From assembly GCA_003013855.2 (NCBI GenBank), contig ML058408.1:434001-498000 (forward strand): a DNA stretch of 64,000 bases. Reading direction: 5' to 3'. The notes under the pieces were generated by a model that had not been told where the DNA came from, did no database searches, and saw only the letters and a list, made by a program, of their open reading frames with translations. Below are positions 51,737-54,196 of the stretch, one piece after another. Within the stretch, counting starts at the first letter, position 1. The number at the start of each line of letters is the position of its first letter. A program made the translations under genes and the position numbers. Source of the stretch: Liriodendron chinense (Eukaryota; Streptophyta; Magnoliopsida; Magnoliales; Magnoliaceae).

Positions 51737-54196
51737 ACCTTAGACGTGTAGAACACCTAATTGGAATAGGTAATCTCGAATTGGAAGCCAATATATAGCC
51801 CCATGCAAGAGATAGAGCCCAAATAGGAAACAACGTATAGCAGTCCATGCACGGCGCGCACCGTCGACCAGTCGGAAATGCCAAAAAACAGTCCAGAGAG
51901 TTTGTAGAGAAAAATCTGATTTTTCGACCTATTTGTTGAGCGGTCGGCTGACCGGTCTGAACAGGACAAAATATGTCCAGCGTGCAGGGCCTCCCCCAGT
52001 CGATTTTCAAACCAGTCGACCATGGGCGTCGACCGGTCGGAGGACCCAAAACTGCACATCTCTCCTCTATAACCTGAGGAGGAAAACTCCATCACTTGTT
52101 GGCCTAGTCAGAGGCCCACACGCACATACACCTGCAGTAAATAAGTGAACATTCACTCCCATTTGGTGACAGTCGCAAGGAACAAGATGCCACATGGTGG
52201 AGATTAATCCATCTCAACTCGTCGTTGGTTCCTCGTCACATAGGAAAAGTATGAAACTGATCCTAGGTTGTTCAAACCTGATGGAATGCTAATGGAATTT
52301 AATGTACTTGAGAACCGTGGTGCTATAACTCTTCCTTAGCCATGATGGTTGTTGTGATCACTTCAACCTTTCCCCATGGACCCACAAGAGAGATTCCGTA
52401 AGGAACCCCTATAACCCACTAAACATATTTAATGCATAAGTTCCACACAATTAATACAAAACAACGCATATTCCATTCAACTAAAGTGGTCATGAATAAT
52501 AAATAAAAAAAGGCCTACAAATATAGGTGTATTGTTGATGCACTGTTACACCACAGGCAGAACAACACTAATTGCCTCGTATTGGCCAAATACGGGCTGA
52601 TGCACCCCATCGTTGGGACTGAACAGTTCAACCCCTTATAGATAAATGAGGGTGACCGATATACATCCATTTCACAACCTTTTTTCAACAATGGTCGCAT
52701 CTCGACTGCCAGTGACATCAGGAGTTGCTGGCGATCATGGTTGGATCTCCGGTTGAAAAAAGAAAAAGGAACAACGAACAAGAAAAGGAAGGAAAAGCTA
52801 CCCCTTGCTTTGATTGATACCATAATAACATTCATGGATAAGAAGAAAAGAGAGAGAAAGAGAGAATGGAGACAAGAAAAAAAGGGATTAGAGAGTGTAA
52901 TATCCCTCTGACCCCTTAAGACCTTATTTGTAATGAAATTAACTATAAACACACTATACACCACATAGTTCCTGCAGGAGTACACTATCATACACACCCA
53001 CACTTTCTCCACAATTCATAAGAGTGTAATAGAGGAGATCCAAAGTGTGCCCACTTGATTACAAGTGTCATGGGAGACTAATAAAAGACAACCACTTGCT
53101 AAATTATATCCAAAATACCCCAACATATGAGAATCCTTATTGTATACCCCATCCATATAGCCCTACGCCATAAGTTGGCGTACAATCCCATCAACATGTG
53201 TCACTTTCTCATTGATTCATGGTATCTTTTGGTCTAAAATGGTAAAAACCCAGATTTTAGAACTTCCATATTTAGGTATGTAAAGGACCATGTGAATACT
53301 AGCACACATCAACTGATTCCTCTCCTTTTTTTTTTCTTTTTTTTTCTTTTTCTTTTTTTCCATTTATGCTGTTTCTCTTGTGGTCTCATTGAATCTTTAG
53401 ATCCAGATCTGATATCTAAAGATACAGATTTAAGCCTAAAACTGAGCGGCATCAATTGATTTGCGGCATATTAAAAATTTCCTATAGCAGTAACACTTGG
53501 AAAGAGCTTTATCCTTTCAAACTGATGTGAATCCAAATTCCCTTACTAAACCCAAATGTATGAAAGGCATTTAAAAGCATAGAATTCATGGTATCACAGC
53601 TTCACAGGTGATCATGAAAAGCAAAAAAGTTCCAGTAATGCTTTCCACAAGTCTTTGACAGGTAAAATGCTACTTTCTAGTTGTTCTTGAAACTTCTCAC
53701 ATTCTACACCAAAGGTGCCGTGATGAATTATGAGAATGCAAAATGTTAATTTCTAGTTGTTAAGAATCTCTGGCTGCAGCATAAATTGATAGCAAAAATA
53801 TACTTAGAACCCAAATGATTTTTGAAAAGGATGCCCCCACTAACCCCACATGTGCAGAAAAGCATTTAACAGTATAGGATTAATTCATTGTACCACCGCT
53901 TCACAGGTAGTCAAGACTCAAGAAACAAACAAGTTCAGTAAGCCTGTCCATAAGTCTTTGACAGGTAAAATGTCAGTTTCTAGTTTTTCTTGAAACCTTT
54001 TTGTGTTTAATGTCTGATAGTCACATAAAATGATAGAACAAACTAATTGGAAGAGGATCTTACCCGCGCTGTTTTACTCCCATTGATTGCAAGGGAGGAA
54101 ATATAATCAAACAAGGGCTCCTGGCATTCTCTAAGGTTGCAAGAAAGGGCAGGCCAATAATTCATCTGAAGATTGATATTCAGGTGGGGAGCGGCA
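6738..54196 (-). CDS. FUC95A: GH95 alpha-L-fucosidase, C-terminal part (seven exons)
   Basis: The product is recognised as plant alpha-1,2-L-fucosidase of glycoside hydrolase family 95, an apoplastic enzyme that removes fucose from xyloglucan side chains in the cell wall. Seven exons join in frame with GT/AG splice sites and encode 423 residues, roughly the C-terminal half of a family of about 800-850 residues. Visible hallmarks, in order, are NINLQMNYWP, NPSTSPEH, HRHLSHLFGLFPGH and PPFQIDANFG. From the solved bifidobacterial GH95 enzyme, the paired Asn of NIN, the Glu of SPEH and the Asp of QIDANF are plausible catalytic or water-activating residues (inference). No stop or frameshift interrupts the joined reading frame, so the gene may be functional. 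Introns are about 21.3 kb, 20.9 kb, 118 bp, 546 bp, 2.7 kb and 684 bp. 5' exons and the signal peptide were not found and should lie beyond 64000. The symbol is by family resemblance to the Arabidopsis gene. Confidence 0.88.
7744..7939 (-). CDS. FUC95A: GH95 fucosidase exon (QIDANF catalytic segment)
   Basis: The exon is 196 bp between acceptor AG (7941-7940) and donor GTAAAC. It encodes EDGPGWSTTWK through PPFQIDANF, spanning the (alpha/alpha)6 barrel part that carries the QIDANFG motif. The Asp of this motif is the probable base partner in GH95 (inferred from the family). Phase 1 in and phase 2 out agree with both neighbours. Confidence 0.9.
8994..9830 (-). mobile_element. RTE-type LINE 3' fragment, minus strand
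   Basis: On the minus strand 9792-9592 encodes LKGKFYRIAIRPAMLYGTEC and then EMRMLRWM, a stretch typical of the C-terminal part of plant RTE-clade LINE reverse transcriptases. After a foreign insert (about 9268-9588) the element resumes at 9267 and ends in the characteristic CCAATTAGTTGGGATAAGGC phrase plus a short ATGATG-type tail near 9000. It is 5' truncated around 9795-9830. A second member of the same family lies at 14274-22390 and supports the identification. Confidence 0.8.
9268..9588 (-). rRNA. Nuclear insertion of mitochondrial SSU rRNA 3' end (NUMT, pseudogene)
   Basis: 9429-9581 is the reverse complement of the 3' region of an organellar small-subunit rRNA: GGTGTGACGGGCGGTGTGTA with upstream sequence matching my recollection of plant mitochondrial rrn18. 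The remainder to 9268 is probably adjacent mitochondrial spacer. The insert interrupts the reading frame of an RTE LINE, so it arrived after that element. It is far too short to be functional. A chloroplast origin is less likely because the surrounding bases fit the mitochondrial form better, but only an alignment would settle it. Confidence 0.75.
9831..10279. other. Intronic sequence, nothing recognised
   Basis: AT-rich intron sequence ending in a poly-A run at about 10239-10259. Short ORFs on both strands show no family resemblance. Confidence 0.5.
10321..10515 (+). mobile_element. tRNA-derived SINE, family 1, flanked by a 40-bp duplication
   Basis: The body has a polymerase III A-box-like TGGTAGACTGAG near 10325 and a B-box-like GGTATCAATTCCC near 10369, followed by a tail with TGTGTGTACTAAC repeats, a 22-C tract (10459-10480), a 9-C tract and poly-A to 10515. 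The flanks 10280-10320 and 10514-10553 are near-identical (AACTTTGGGTCTGCAAA...AAAGTTCAAACAG), taken as the target duplication. A 5'-truncated second copy lies at 21107-21186 and shares the same tail. Confidence 0.7.
10636..10771 (-). CDS. FUC95A: GH95 fucosidase exon (HRHLSHLF segment)
   Basis: The exon is 136 bp, from the acceptor at CACAG to the donor GTATAC. It encodes AQDFEDPEVHHRHLSHLFGL and continues to YSLYKR plus one base of a Gly codon. The HHRHLSHLFGLFPG stretch is strongly conserved in GH95. Joining to the preceding (MEW) and following (GEDGPGW) exons recreates the family sequence without a gap. Confidence 0.9.
11318..11419 (-). CDS. FUC95A: GH95 fucosidase exon, 34 codons
   Basis: The exon is 102 bp in phase 0 on both sides. 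It encodes VLGRTNDNLVERVGKAQLRL and ends DGSIMEW before the donor GTAAGTG. It is too short for ORF detection but matches the family order precisely between AAE and AQDF. The intron to the next upstream exon is only 118 bp. Confidence 0.88.
11538..11762 (-). CDS. FUC95A: GH95 fucosidase exon (NPSTSPEH segment)
   Basis: The exon is 225 bp, 75 codons, phase 0, from acceptor TATTTAG to donor GTAATA. It begins GFLENKAYPLLEGCASFLLD and includes GGYLITNPSTSPEHHFIAPD and SVSYSTTMDMAIIREIF. The Glu of NPSTSPEH aligns with the probable general acid of GH95 (family inference). The upstream intron is 20.9 kb and holds most of the transposons between 12 and 32 kb. Confidence 0.92.
12537..12655 (-). mobile_element. 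tRNA-derived SINE, family 2
   Basis: Read on the minus strand, the element has an A-box-like TAGCCCAGCTGG and a B-box-like AGGTTCAAGTGC, a spacing consistent with a tRNA-related head, then a unique body and a poly-A tail (poly-T at 12537-12554 on the plus strand). It differs from the family at 10321. Target duplications were not resolved. Confidence 0.65.
13376..13944. mobile_element. hAT-like MITE, GTAGCG-repeat family, copy 1
   Basis: The terminal inverted repeats are CAATGTTTTAAATAG on the left and GCTATTTAAAACACCA on the right. The subterminal regions repeat AGCTACAT and TAGCGTGTAGC motifs. It is 569 bp long and has no coding capacity. The flanking 8-mers (GTAATAAT and ATACGAAT) match at only five positions, so the copy is old. 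It is clearly a relative of the better-preserved copy at 15662-16244. Confidence 0.7.
14262..14273. repeat. Target-site duplication of the RTE LINE, left
   Basis: CAAAGGACATAG here is repeated exactly at 22391-22402, immediately after the RTE 3' tail. It marks the insertion site of the RTE element that now encloses a Copia retrotransposon. Confidence 0.8.
14282..14533 (-). repeat. 3' LTR of Copia element
   Basis: 252 bp, read on the minus strand as TGTTAGACAGGG...TATCA. The adjoining polypurine tract is at 14534-14546 (TTGAGGGGGGA on the minus strand). It matches the LTR at 20532-20784 throughout with scattered substitutions. Confidence 0.9.
14534..15661 (-). pseudogene. Copia reverse transcriptase (C part) and RNase H
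   Basis: The frame encodes KKALYGLKQAPRAWF at the right, the catalytic LVYVDDLLLTGSD near 15470, then the RNase H segment with AYSDVDWGG, SWKCKKQSTISKSS and EAEYRA near 14850-15020, and a broken C-terminus to the polypurine tract. The MITE at 15662-16244 separates it from the rest of the reverse transcriptase at 16253. The YVDD motif is intact. Confidence 0.88.
15654..15661. repeat. 8-bp target duplication of MITE (left copy)
   Basis: CCAGGAAT at 15654-15661 is repeated exactly at 16245-16252, flanking the MITE. An 8-bp duplication is diagnostic of hAT-superfamily transposition. Confidence 0.92.
15662..16244. mobile_element. hAT-type MITE inserted in Copia reverse transcriptase
   Basis: 583 bp with terminal inverted repeats CAGTGTTTTAAATAGC and GCTATTTAAAAAACTG and a perfect 8-bp target duplication CCAGGAAT. 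Removing it and one duplication rejoins the Copia frame (SSIPG to DMVCRLKKAL). Subterminal zones are dense in TAGCGTGTAGCGTA and its reverse complement TACGCTAC, likely transposase-binding repeats (inference). There is no coding capacity; mobilisation would need a transposase in trans. Confidence 0.92.
16253..16510 (-). pseudogene. Copia reverse transcriptase (N part)
   Basis: The frame encodes YKAQLVAQQYKQEHGIDYEE, then AFAPVAKM, the core start of Copia reverse transcriptase, and AQMDVKNAFLHGDLQE with the first catalytic Asp. It runs into the MITE at 16244. Upstream (16510-16880) the integrase C-terminus and linker are too decayed for a continuous frame. Confidence 0.85.
16884..17740 (-). 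pseudogene. Copia integrase
   Basis: The catalytic core is well preserved. The first Asp lies in AHTDVWGP, the second in LRSDSGGEY, and the Glu in QQNRVAERKNR, the D,D-35-E arrangement of retroviral-type integrases. The preceding CSSCCLSKSKCIPFS resembles the zinc-binding end. A frameshift at an A-homopolymer near 17206-17213 separates the core from the downstream part (RMPTKVLSNNSPYFLVHGS). Confidence 0.88.
17741..18513 (-). pseudogene. Copia protease region and second gag zinc knuckle
   Basis: From the right, a zinc knuckle CAYCRQTGHGIQDC (C-X2-C-X4-H-X4-C) lies at about 18440-18490, followed by an Arg/Gly-rich stretch. The protease begins near 18200 as FFYSGASNHM: the expected DSG active-site triplet reads YSG, so the catalytic Asp has become Tyr (GAC to TAC). 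The rest of the protease continues to about 17900. This substitution alone would inactivate polyprotein processing. Confidence 0.8.
18514..19090. other. Organelle-derived filler inserted in Copia gag
   Basis: The insert is flanked by an imperfect 14-15 bp duplication (TTGCATTGAGCGAC at 18500-18513 and TTGCTTGATCGCCAC at 19091-19105). It splits gag between its zinc-knuckle regions. 18711-18814 is plastid-type 16S rRNA; the surrounding pieces look non-nuclear but I cannot identify them, so the segment may be a mosaic of organelle fragments. A duplicated target suggests capture at a staggered break. Confidence 0.7.
18711..18814 (-). rRNA. Plastid-type 16S rRNA fragment (nuclear copy, non-functional)
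   Basis: The plus strand carries GGCTGCTGGCACAGAGTTAG followed by a sequence ending CCTCCACGCGGC, the antisense of the plastid 16S rRNA segment around the 530 loop. About 104 bp are recognisable; it stops abruptly, and the bases after CGGC are not the expected rRNA continuation. Confidence 0.8.
19091..19834 (-). pseudogene. Copia gag
   Basis: The ATG at 19834 opens MEKITFRADAPRCSFDGSNY, then SIHFQNFLKGRGLWGFIDGS and MWEHLQTIYQQSND, the usual Copia gag N-terminus. The frame breaks near 19400 and continues in another frame (VQQFLMKLRPEFEHCRATLL) to the first, eroded zinc knuckle at about 19100-19140. The gag would form the particle that packages element RNA. Frame breaks and the insertion make it non-functional. 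Confidence 0.85.
19835..20519 (-). other. Copia 5' untranslated leader
   Basis: This 0.7 kb segment lies between the gag start and the primer-binding site and has no conserved coding sequence. It is rich in repeated GGATCTG/CAGATC-type words (for example at 20200-20380). ORFs on the plus strand here are shadows. Confidence 0.6.
20520..20531 (-). other. Copia primer-binding site
   Basis: Directly inside the 5' LTR, the minus strand reads GGGTATTAAAGC, matching the initiator tRNA-Met site at 9 of 12 positions. The mismatches fit the age of the element. Confidence 0.65.
20532..20784 (-). repeat. 5' LTR of Copia element
   Basis: 253 bp, the partner of 14282-14533. The flanking GTTCC at 20785 pairs with GTTCT at 14277 as target duplication (4 of 5). 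Confidence 0.9.
20970..21560 (+). pseudogene. RTE endonuclease domain remnant
   Basis: STWNIGTLTG near 20976 marks the endonuclease start. After a SINE insertion the frame resumes with VDVKRVSDSLLLIKLLRGEE, VIRAYAPQGW and, across a stop, DLNGHVGKES near 21487, which is the metal-binding DLNGHVG motif of AP-type endonucleases. Stops and deletions make it non-functional. Confidence 0.8.
21107..21186 (+). mobile_element. Truncated SINE, family 1
   Basis: Only the 3' tail is present: GGCTAACATTGAAGTGTGAC followed by two TGTGTGTACTAAC units and poly-A. It matches the tail of the SINE at 10321-10515 and sits inside the RTE endonuclease region. Confidence 0.7.
21670..22345 (+). pseudogene. RTE reverse transcriptase C-terminal remnant
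   Basis: Across several stops the sequence encodes DQEVFQNDDFQYLGLIIHGN, AEIRMLRWIHG, NLGVAPIGNKMRES, LRWLGHVQR and WKNRIHVVDPN, in the order of the C-terminal domain of plant RTE LINEs. The catalytic reverse transcriptase core is deleted. Confidence 0.85.
22603..23371. mobile_element. hAT-type MITE, ATATCG-repeat family
   Basis: 769 bp with terminal repeats CAGTGTTTGAA and TTCGAACACTG and 8-bp flanks CGTGACAT/CGTGACAC (7 of 8). Subterminal zones repeat GATATTATCG, TATCGGCGAT and similar words on both strands. It contains an AT microsatellite (about 22871-22898) and no coding capacity. Related to the element at 33617-34524. Confidence 0.85.
23380..24074 (-). other. Possible non-LTR 3' end, otherwise unassigned
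   Basis: A T-rich run at about 23383-23414 would be a poly-A tail of a minus-strand retroelement abutting the MITE target site. An open frame on the minus strand (23801-23589) shows no recognisable domain. I found no gene here. Confidence 0.3.
24080..26865 (+). repeat. 5' LTR of LARD element
   Basis: 2786 bp. The ends form an extended imperfect inverted repeat (TGTAACGCCCCAGATTTTCG against CGAAAATCTCGGGACGTTAC), far longer than the usual TG/CA. A GA tract lies at 25228-25246. No coding sequence. Confidence 0.95.
26866..28823 (+). other. LARD internal region, non-coding
   Basis: The region starts with TGGTATCAGAGC (26868-26879), a perfect initiator tRNA-Met primer-binding site. No frame longer than about 60 codons and no retroviral motif occurs in 1.96 kb. 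The 3' end carries a duplicated polypurine tract: TTTTTAAGGGGGGTGG at about 28676-28690 and again at 28807-28821, the second abutting the 3' LTR. Confidence 0.9.
28824..31610 (+). repeat. 3' LTR of LARD element
   Basis: 2787 bp, nearly identical to 24080-26865. Differences seen include C/T near 29484, C/T near 29822, T/G near 30319, G/A near 30372, G/A near 30636, C/G near 30956 and G/A near 31190, plus one extra T near 28890. Confidence 0.95.
31616..32646. other. Intronic sequence, nothing recognised
   Basis: Unique-looking intron sequence between the LARD and the exon. A short open frame at 31885-32094 has no recognisable family. Confidence 0.5.
32647..32805 (-). CDS. FUC95A: GH95 fucosidase exon (WAKTSPD segment)
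   Basis: 159 bp, 53 codons, phase 0 on both sides, from acceptor TAAACAG to donor GTAGGC. It encodes VDYEASGWVTHHDSDIWAKT then SPDQGEPKWALWQMGGAWLC and ends YTYTLDK, contiguous in the family with TAR before and GFLENK after. It is isolated between two introns of about 21 kb each. Confidence 0.92.
33617..34524. mobile_element. hAT-like MITE, ATATCG-repeat family, second copy
   Basis: 908 bp beginning CAGTGTTCGAAATATCAGTA and ending AATATTTAAAACATCG, with 8-mers ATCCTAAC/GTCCTAAT (6 of 8) on the flanks. The ends are rich in GATATATCG, GTATCG and TATCGCA words. No coding capacity. Terminal repeats are more decayed than in the 22603-23371 copy. Confidence 0.65.
34740..34904 (+). repeat. 5' LTR of decayed Copia
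   Basis: About 165 bp with a CT tract at 34831-34870. It is shorter than the right LTR (about 213 bp), which has an extra middle segment. The primer-binding-like TTGGCATCAAAGC follows at about 34905. Confidence 0.7.
35310..35969 (+). pseudogene. Copia gag fused to protease by deletion
   Basis: The gag start encodes VKLNDNNYLQWAQSVKLFLG. After a stop the frame resumes with AKRIWDTLHDMYSEAQ and passes directly into SSPPPWVIDSGATYHM, the protease start with an intact DSG. The C-terminal gag and zinc knuckle are therefore missing through an in-frame deletion. The protease continues to a stop at 35967. Confidence 0.8.
36040..36480 (+). pseudogene. Copia integrase remnant
   Basis: Several frames and stops are needed. 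CCFGHPTLSRLKF (zinc-binding end), FKLVHSNVWGPA (first catalytic Asp replaced by Asn: SNVWGP) and a trace of the core are visible. The second Asp and the Glu are lost in a deletion before 36480. Confidence 0.65.
36700..38190 (+). pseudogene. Copia reverse transcriptase and RNase H remnant
   Basis: The frame fragments encode QLDMKNAFLHGDLAKEVY, then VYVEDIMLSSDD near 37264, in which the catalytic YVDD reads YVED, then QRKYTLDLLSE, and RNase H with YSDADYVGS, RSTSGYCTFVGGNLITWKSK and AEAKYRAMA. Multiple stops and a frameshift near 37380 interrupt it. Confidence 0.82.
38218..38430 (+). repeat. 3' LTR of decayed Copia
   Basis: The polypurine tract TTGAGAGGGAG precedes it at about 38208-38218. It carries a CT tract at 38354-38402. 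Its start and end match the left LTR. Confidence 0.7.
38805..39063 (-). repeat. 3' LTR (left part) of outer Copia
   Basis: Homologous to 46144-46391 plus 52100-52125. It contains a GA tract (38829-38872). It is cut at 39063 by the solo LTR and its last bases probably continue at 40949-40979, where the polypurine tract follows (TTGAGGGGGAATA on the minus strand). Confidence 0.7.
39064..40948 (+). mobile_element. Solo LTR, 1.9 kb, Copia-like
   Basis: Its ends are inverted TATTAGTGC...GCACTAATA, decayed from TGTTAGTGC...GCACTAACA. The same start (TGTTAGTGCACTTTTCTGTG) occurs at 63933, so it is a repeat family. A TATA box TATAAAA (39624-39630) lies downstream of a cluster of CGACCGGTCG palindromes (39412-39566). 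A 17-C tract is at 40880-40896. No matching target duplication was found (TATTC against CGCCT), which leaves the exact ends slightly uncertain. Confidence 0.65.
39405..39575. promoter_or_regulatory. CGACCGGTCG palindrome cluster upstream of TATA
   Basis: CCGACCGGTCGG (39412-39423), CCGACCAGTCG with GACCGACC (39485-39505) and TCGACCGGTC (39557-39566) lie 55-220 bp upstream of TATAAAA at 39624. The arrangement is like a U3 enhancer. Confidence 0.55.
40980..42560 (-). pseudogene. Outer Copia reverse transcriptase and RNase H
   Basis: RNase H is at 41015-41360 (AEAEYRAMA, then YCDNQAAIHITSNLVFHKRT), interrupted by a 60-bp AT microsatellite (41383-41442). Reverse transcriptase is at 42000-42420 with HQLDVKNAFLNGDLTEDIYM and the intact catalytic SVYVDDILVIGDD. 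A 29-bp tandem duplication near 42489-42546 sits in its N-terminal part. Frame breaks separate the pieces. Confidence 0.82.
41383..41442. repeat. AT microsatellite, about 30 units
   Basis: A perfect TA/AT dinucleotide run of about 60 bp inside the RNase H pseudogene of the outer Copia, so it expanded after the element arrived. Confidence 0.95.
42561..44590 (-). pseudogene. Outer Copia integrase, protease and linker remnants
   Basis: The start of the reverse transcriptase domain (RRAIEEMVALEKNHTLEM) is at 42570-42680. Integrase traces occur at 43428-43620 (VFHSWVKNQFNVSIGNFCTN and QEHYINSQTTCAYTSQ), with the catalytic Asp of the usual SDNG position changed to CTNN. Protease-like sequence lies near 44160-44220. 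Heavily decayed. Confidence 0.65.
44591..45520 (-). pseudogene. Outer Copia gag with internal duplication
   Basis: The frame 45369-44959 encodes YKDWKLNNLIAMSWLLNLMD and ICQTAYKQYADQNNIVQIYN, typical Copia gag helices. A segment is duplicated in tandem: the copy at about 44728-44966 repeats 44967-45195 with moderate divergence. The leader from 45520 to the primer-binding site at 46131 is non-coding. Confidence 0.75.
46131..46143 (-). other. Primer-binding site of outer Copia
   Basis: The minus strand reads TGGTATCAGAACC, matching the initiator tRNA-Met site; it abuts the 5' LTR that starts at 46144. Confidence 0.85.
46144..46391 (-). repeat. 5' LTR (left part) of outer Copia
   Basis: Starts TGTTAGAGGATGAG next to the primer-binding site and is cut at 46391 by the inner Copia. 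The remainder is at about 52095-52151, which continues the homology with the 3' LTR. Confidence 0.75.
46392..47227 (-). repeat. 3' LTR of Tork-like Copia
   Basis: 836 bp. On the minus strand: TGATGGAGTTTTCC, then a cluster of ACCGGTCG palindromes (46957-47171), TATA box (TATATA, 46891-46896), a GA tract (46790-46835), and the end at 46392. The polypurine tract AGAAAGGGGGAGAT lies at about 47229-47242. Confidence 0.9.
46957..47171. promoter_or_regulatory. ACCGGTCG palindrome cluster in Tork LTR U3
   Basis: AACCGGTCGG (46960), GACCGGTCGG (46980), TCCGGTCGAC (47051), AACCGGTCAACGACCAG (47072), ACCAGTCAACC (47143) and AACCGGTCAG (47164) lie 60-275 bp upstream of the TATA box on the coding strand. 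Confidence 0.6.
47228..48600 (-). pseudogene. Tork-like Copia reverse transcriptase and RNase H
   Basis: Reverse transcriptase begins MMKGFGQRKGIDFEEILSPV, with EQLDVKTIFLHGDLEEEIYM, the intact catalytic LLYVDDMFIMGKD near 48200, then RPDIVYAVGLISRYLANPGK at 47800-47870. RNase H traces (ITEAEYIAVTQACKEMLW and VVYCDSQS) lie at 47450-47590. Stops and shifts break the frame at several points. Confidence 0.85.
48598..50671 (-). pseudogene. Tork-like Copia gag C-terminus, protease and integrase
   Basis: The frame 50671-49514 has the zinc knuckle CWNCGKKGHYKNEC, a Lys-rich tract, protease WVIDSGASFHATPL with the catalytic DSG, the pre-integrase MWHRWLGHISEKGLQ, and the integrase core with YSDMCGPM (first Asp) and IRTNNGGEY, where the usual second Asp (SDNG) reads TNNG. 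49478-48598 holds the rest: ERMNRTIVKRIRCML, then the C-terminal KLNMKIRQCVFLGYG and the linker into reverse transcriptase. A 385-residue open frame is the longest coding piece in the window. Confidence 0.88.
50672..51254 (-). pseudogene. Tork-like Copia gag N-terminus
   Basis: DDLVFHHVSTETSATKLWQK, then LYERKTTGNKIFLIRRLVNL and MAEHMNEVSNIVNQLSV are the canonical gag helices of this lineage. Stops near 50730 and 51030 interrupt the frame. Confidence 0.85.
51255..51266 (-). other. Primer-binding site of Tork-like Copia
   Basis: Minus strand TGGTATCAGAGA, 11 of 12 to the initiator tRNA-Met site, four bases from the LTR. Confidence 0.8.
51271..52094 (-). repeat. 5' LTR of Tork-like Copia
   Basis: 824 bp, the partner of 46392-47227. 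It has a 24-C tract (51673-51696) next to a CT tract (51700-51732) that the other LTR lacks, a TATATA at 51792-51797 and a shortened palindrome cluster (51864-52042). The terminal TGTT reads TTTT here. Confidence 0.9.
52152..54063. other. Intron sequence with a 300-bp tandem duplication
   Basis: No gene. About 53525-53820 and 53821-54010 are diverged copies sharing AAGTCTTTGACAGGTAAAAT, GCTTCACAGGT and TTCTAGTTGTTCTTGAAAC, spaced about 300 bp. A degenerate primer-binding-like TTGATACCA near 52816 followed by a Copia-like LTR start hints at another fragment (low confidence). Confidence 0.5.
54064..54196 (-). CDS. FUC95A: GH95 fucosidase exon (NINLQMNYWP segment), most 5' exon found
   Basis: 133 bp. 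The acceptor TTTTCCAG leaves T as the last base of an Asp codon, then AAPHLNINLQMNYWPALSCN and on to INGSKTAR, donor GTAAGA. In GH95 the two Asn of NIN correspond, by position, to the residues that activate the water in the bacterial enzyme (inference). The preceding exon, expected to end in GTQVANLQG-like sequence, was not found between 54200 and 64000. Confidence 0.92.

Larger units (their letters stand above)
46392..52094 (-). mobile_element. Complete Tnt1/Tork-like Copia inside another Copia's LTR
   Basis: 5703 bp with LTRs 46392-47227 and 51271-52094 and flanks CTTGC/CTTGT (4 of 5) as target duplication. The gene order on the minus strand is gag, protease, integrase, reverse transcriptase, RNase H. 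Protein phrases closely follow Tnt1-type elements of the Tork lineage (family knowledge). Several frameshifts and stops separate the domains, so it is not autonomous. Confidence 0.9.
38805..52151 (-). mobile_element. Copia element with both LTRs split by other LTR elements (nested complex)
   Basis: The outer element is a minus-strand Copia. Its 5' LTR starts at 46144 next to a perfect primer-binding site (TGGTATCAGAACC on the minus strand, 46131-46143), is interrupted at 46391 by a complete Copia (46392-52094) and resumes to about 52151. Its 3' LTR begins around 38805-38830 and is interrupted at 39063 by a 1.9-kb solo LTR. Both LTRs share the phrases GCCCTTATTATG, AAAGACTA.GGGGCAAATAAGG, AAAGCATAAAATAAAGATAA and, beyond the insertions, GGCCCACA.GCACATACAC. 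Outer limits are approximate. Confidence 0.82.
32806..54063. other. Giant intron, 21.3 kb
   Basis: Bounded by acceptor AACAG| at 32806 and donor |GTAAGA at 54063. It holds a MITE, a decayed Copia, and the nested Copia complex. 32810-33610, 34533-34740, 38440-38800 and 52160-53520 contain nothing recognisable apart from a possible Copia LTR trace near 52810-53040. Confidence 0.8.

Noticed and set aside
51558..52049. Overlapping 112-163 codon frames on the minus strand
   Set aside because: They run through the 5' LTR of the Tork-like Copia, including the GA and G tracts; the LTR is non-coding.
52515..53012. A 165-codon minus-strand frame with hydrophobic segments
   Set aside because: No family resemblance, no codon or splice support, and low-complexity Phe/Leu-rich translation from pyrimidine-rich intron DNA. 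A decayed Copia LTR overlaps it.
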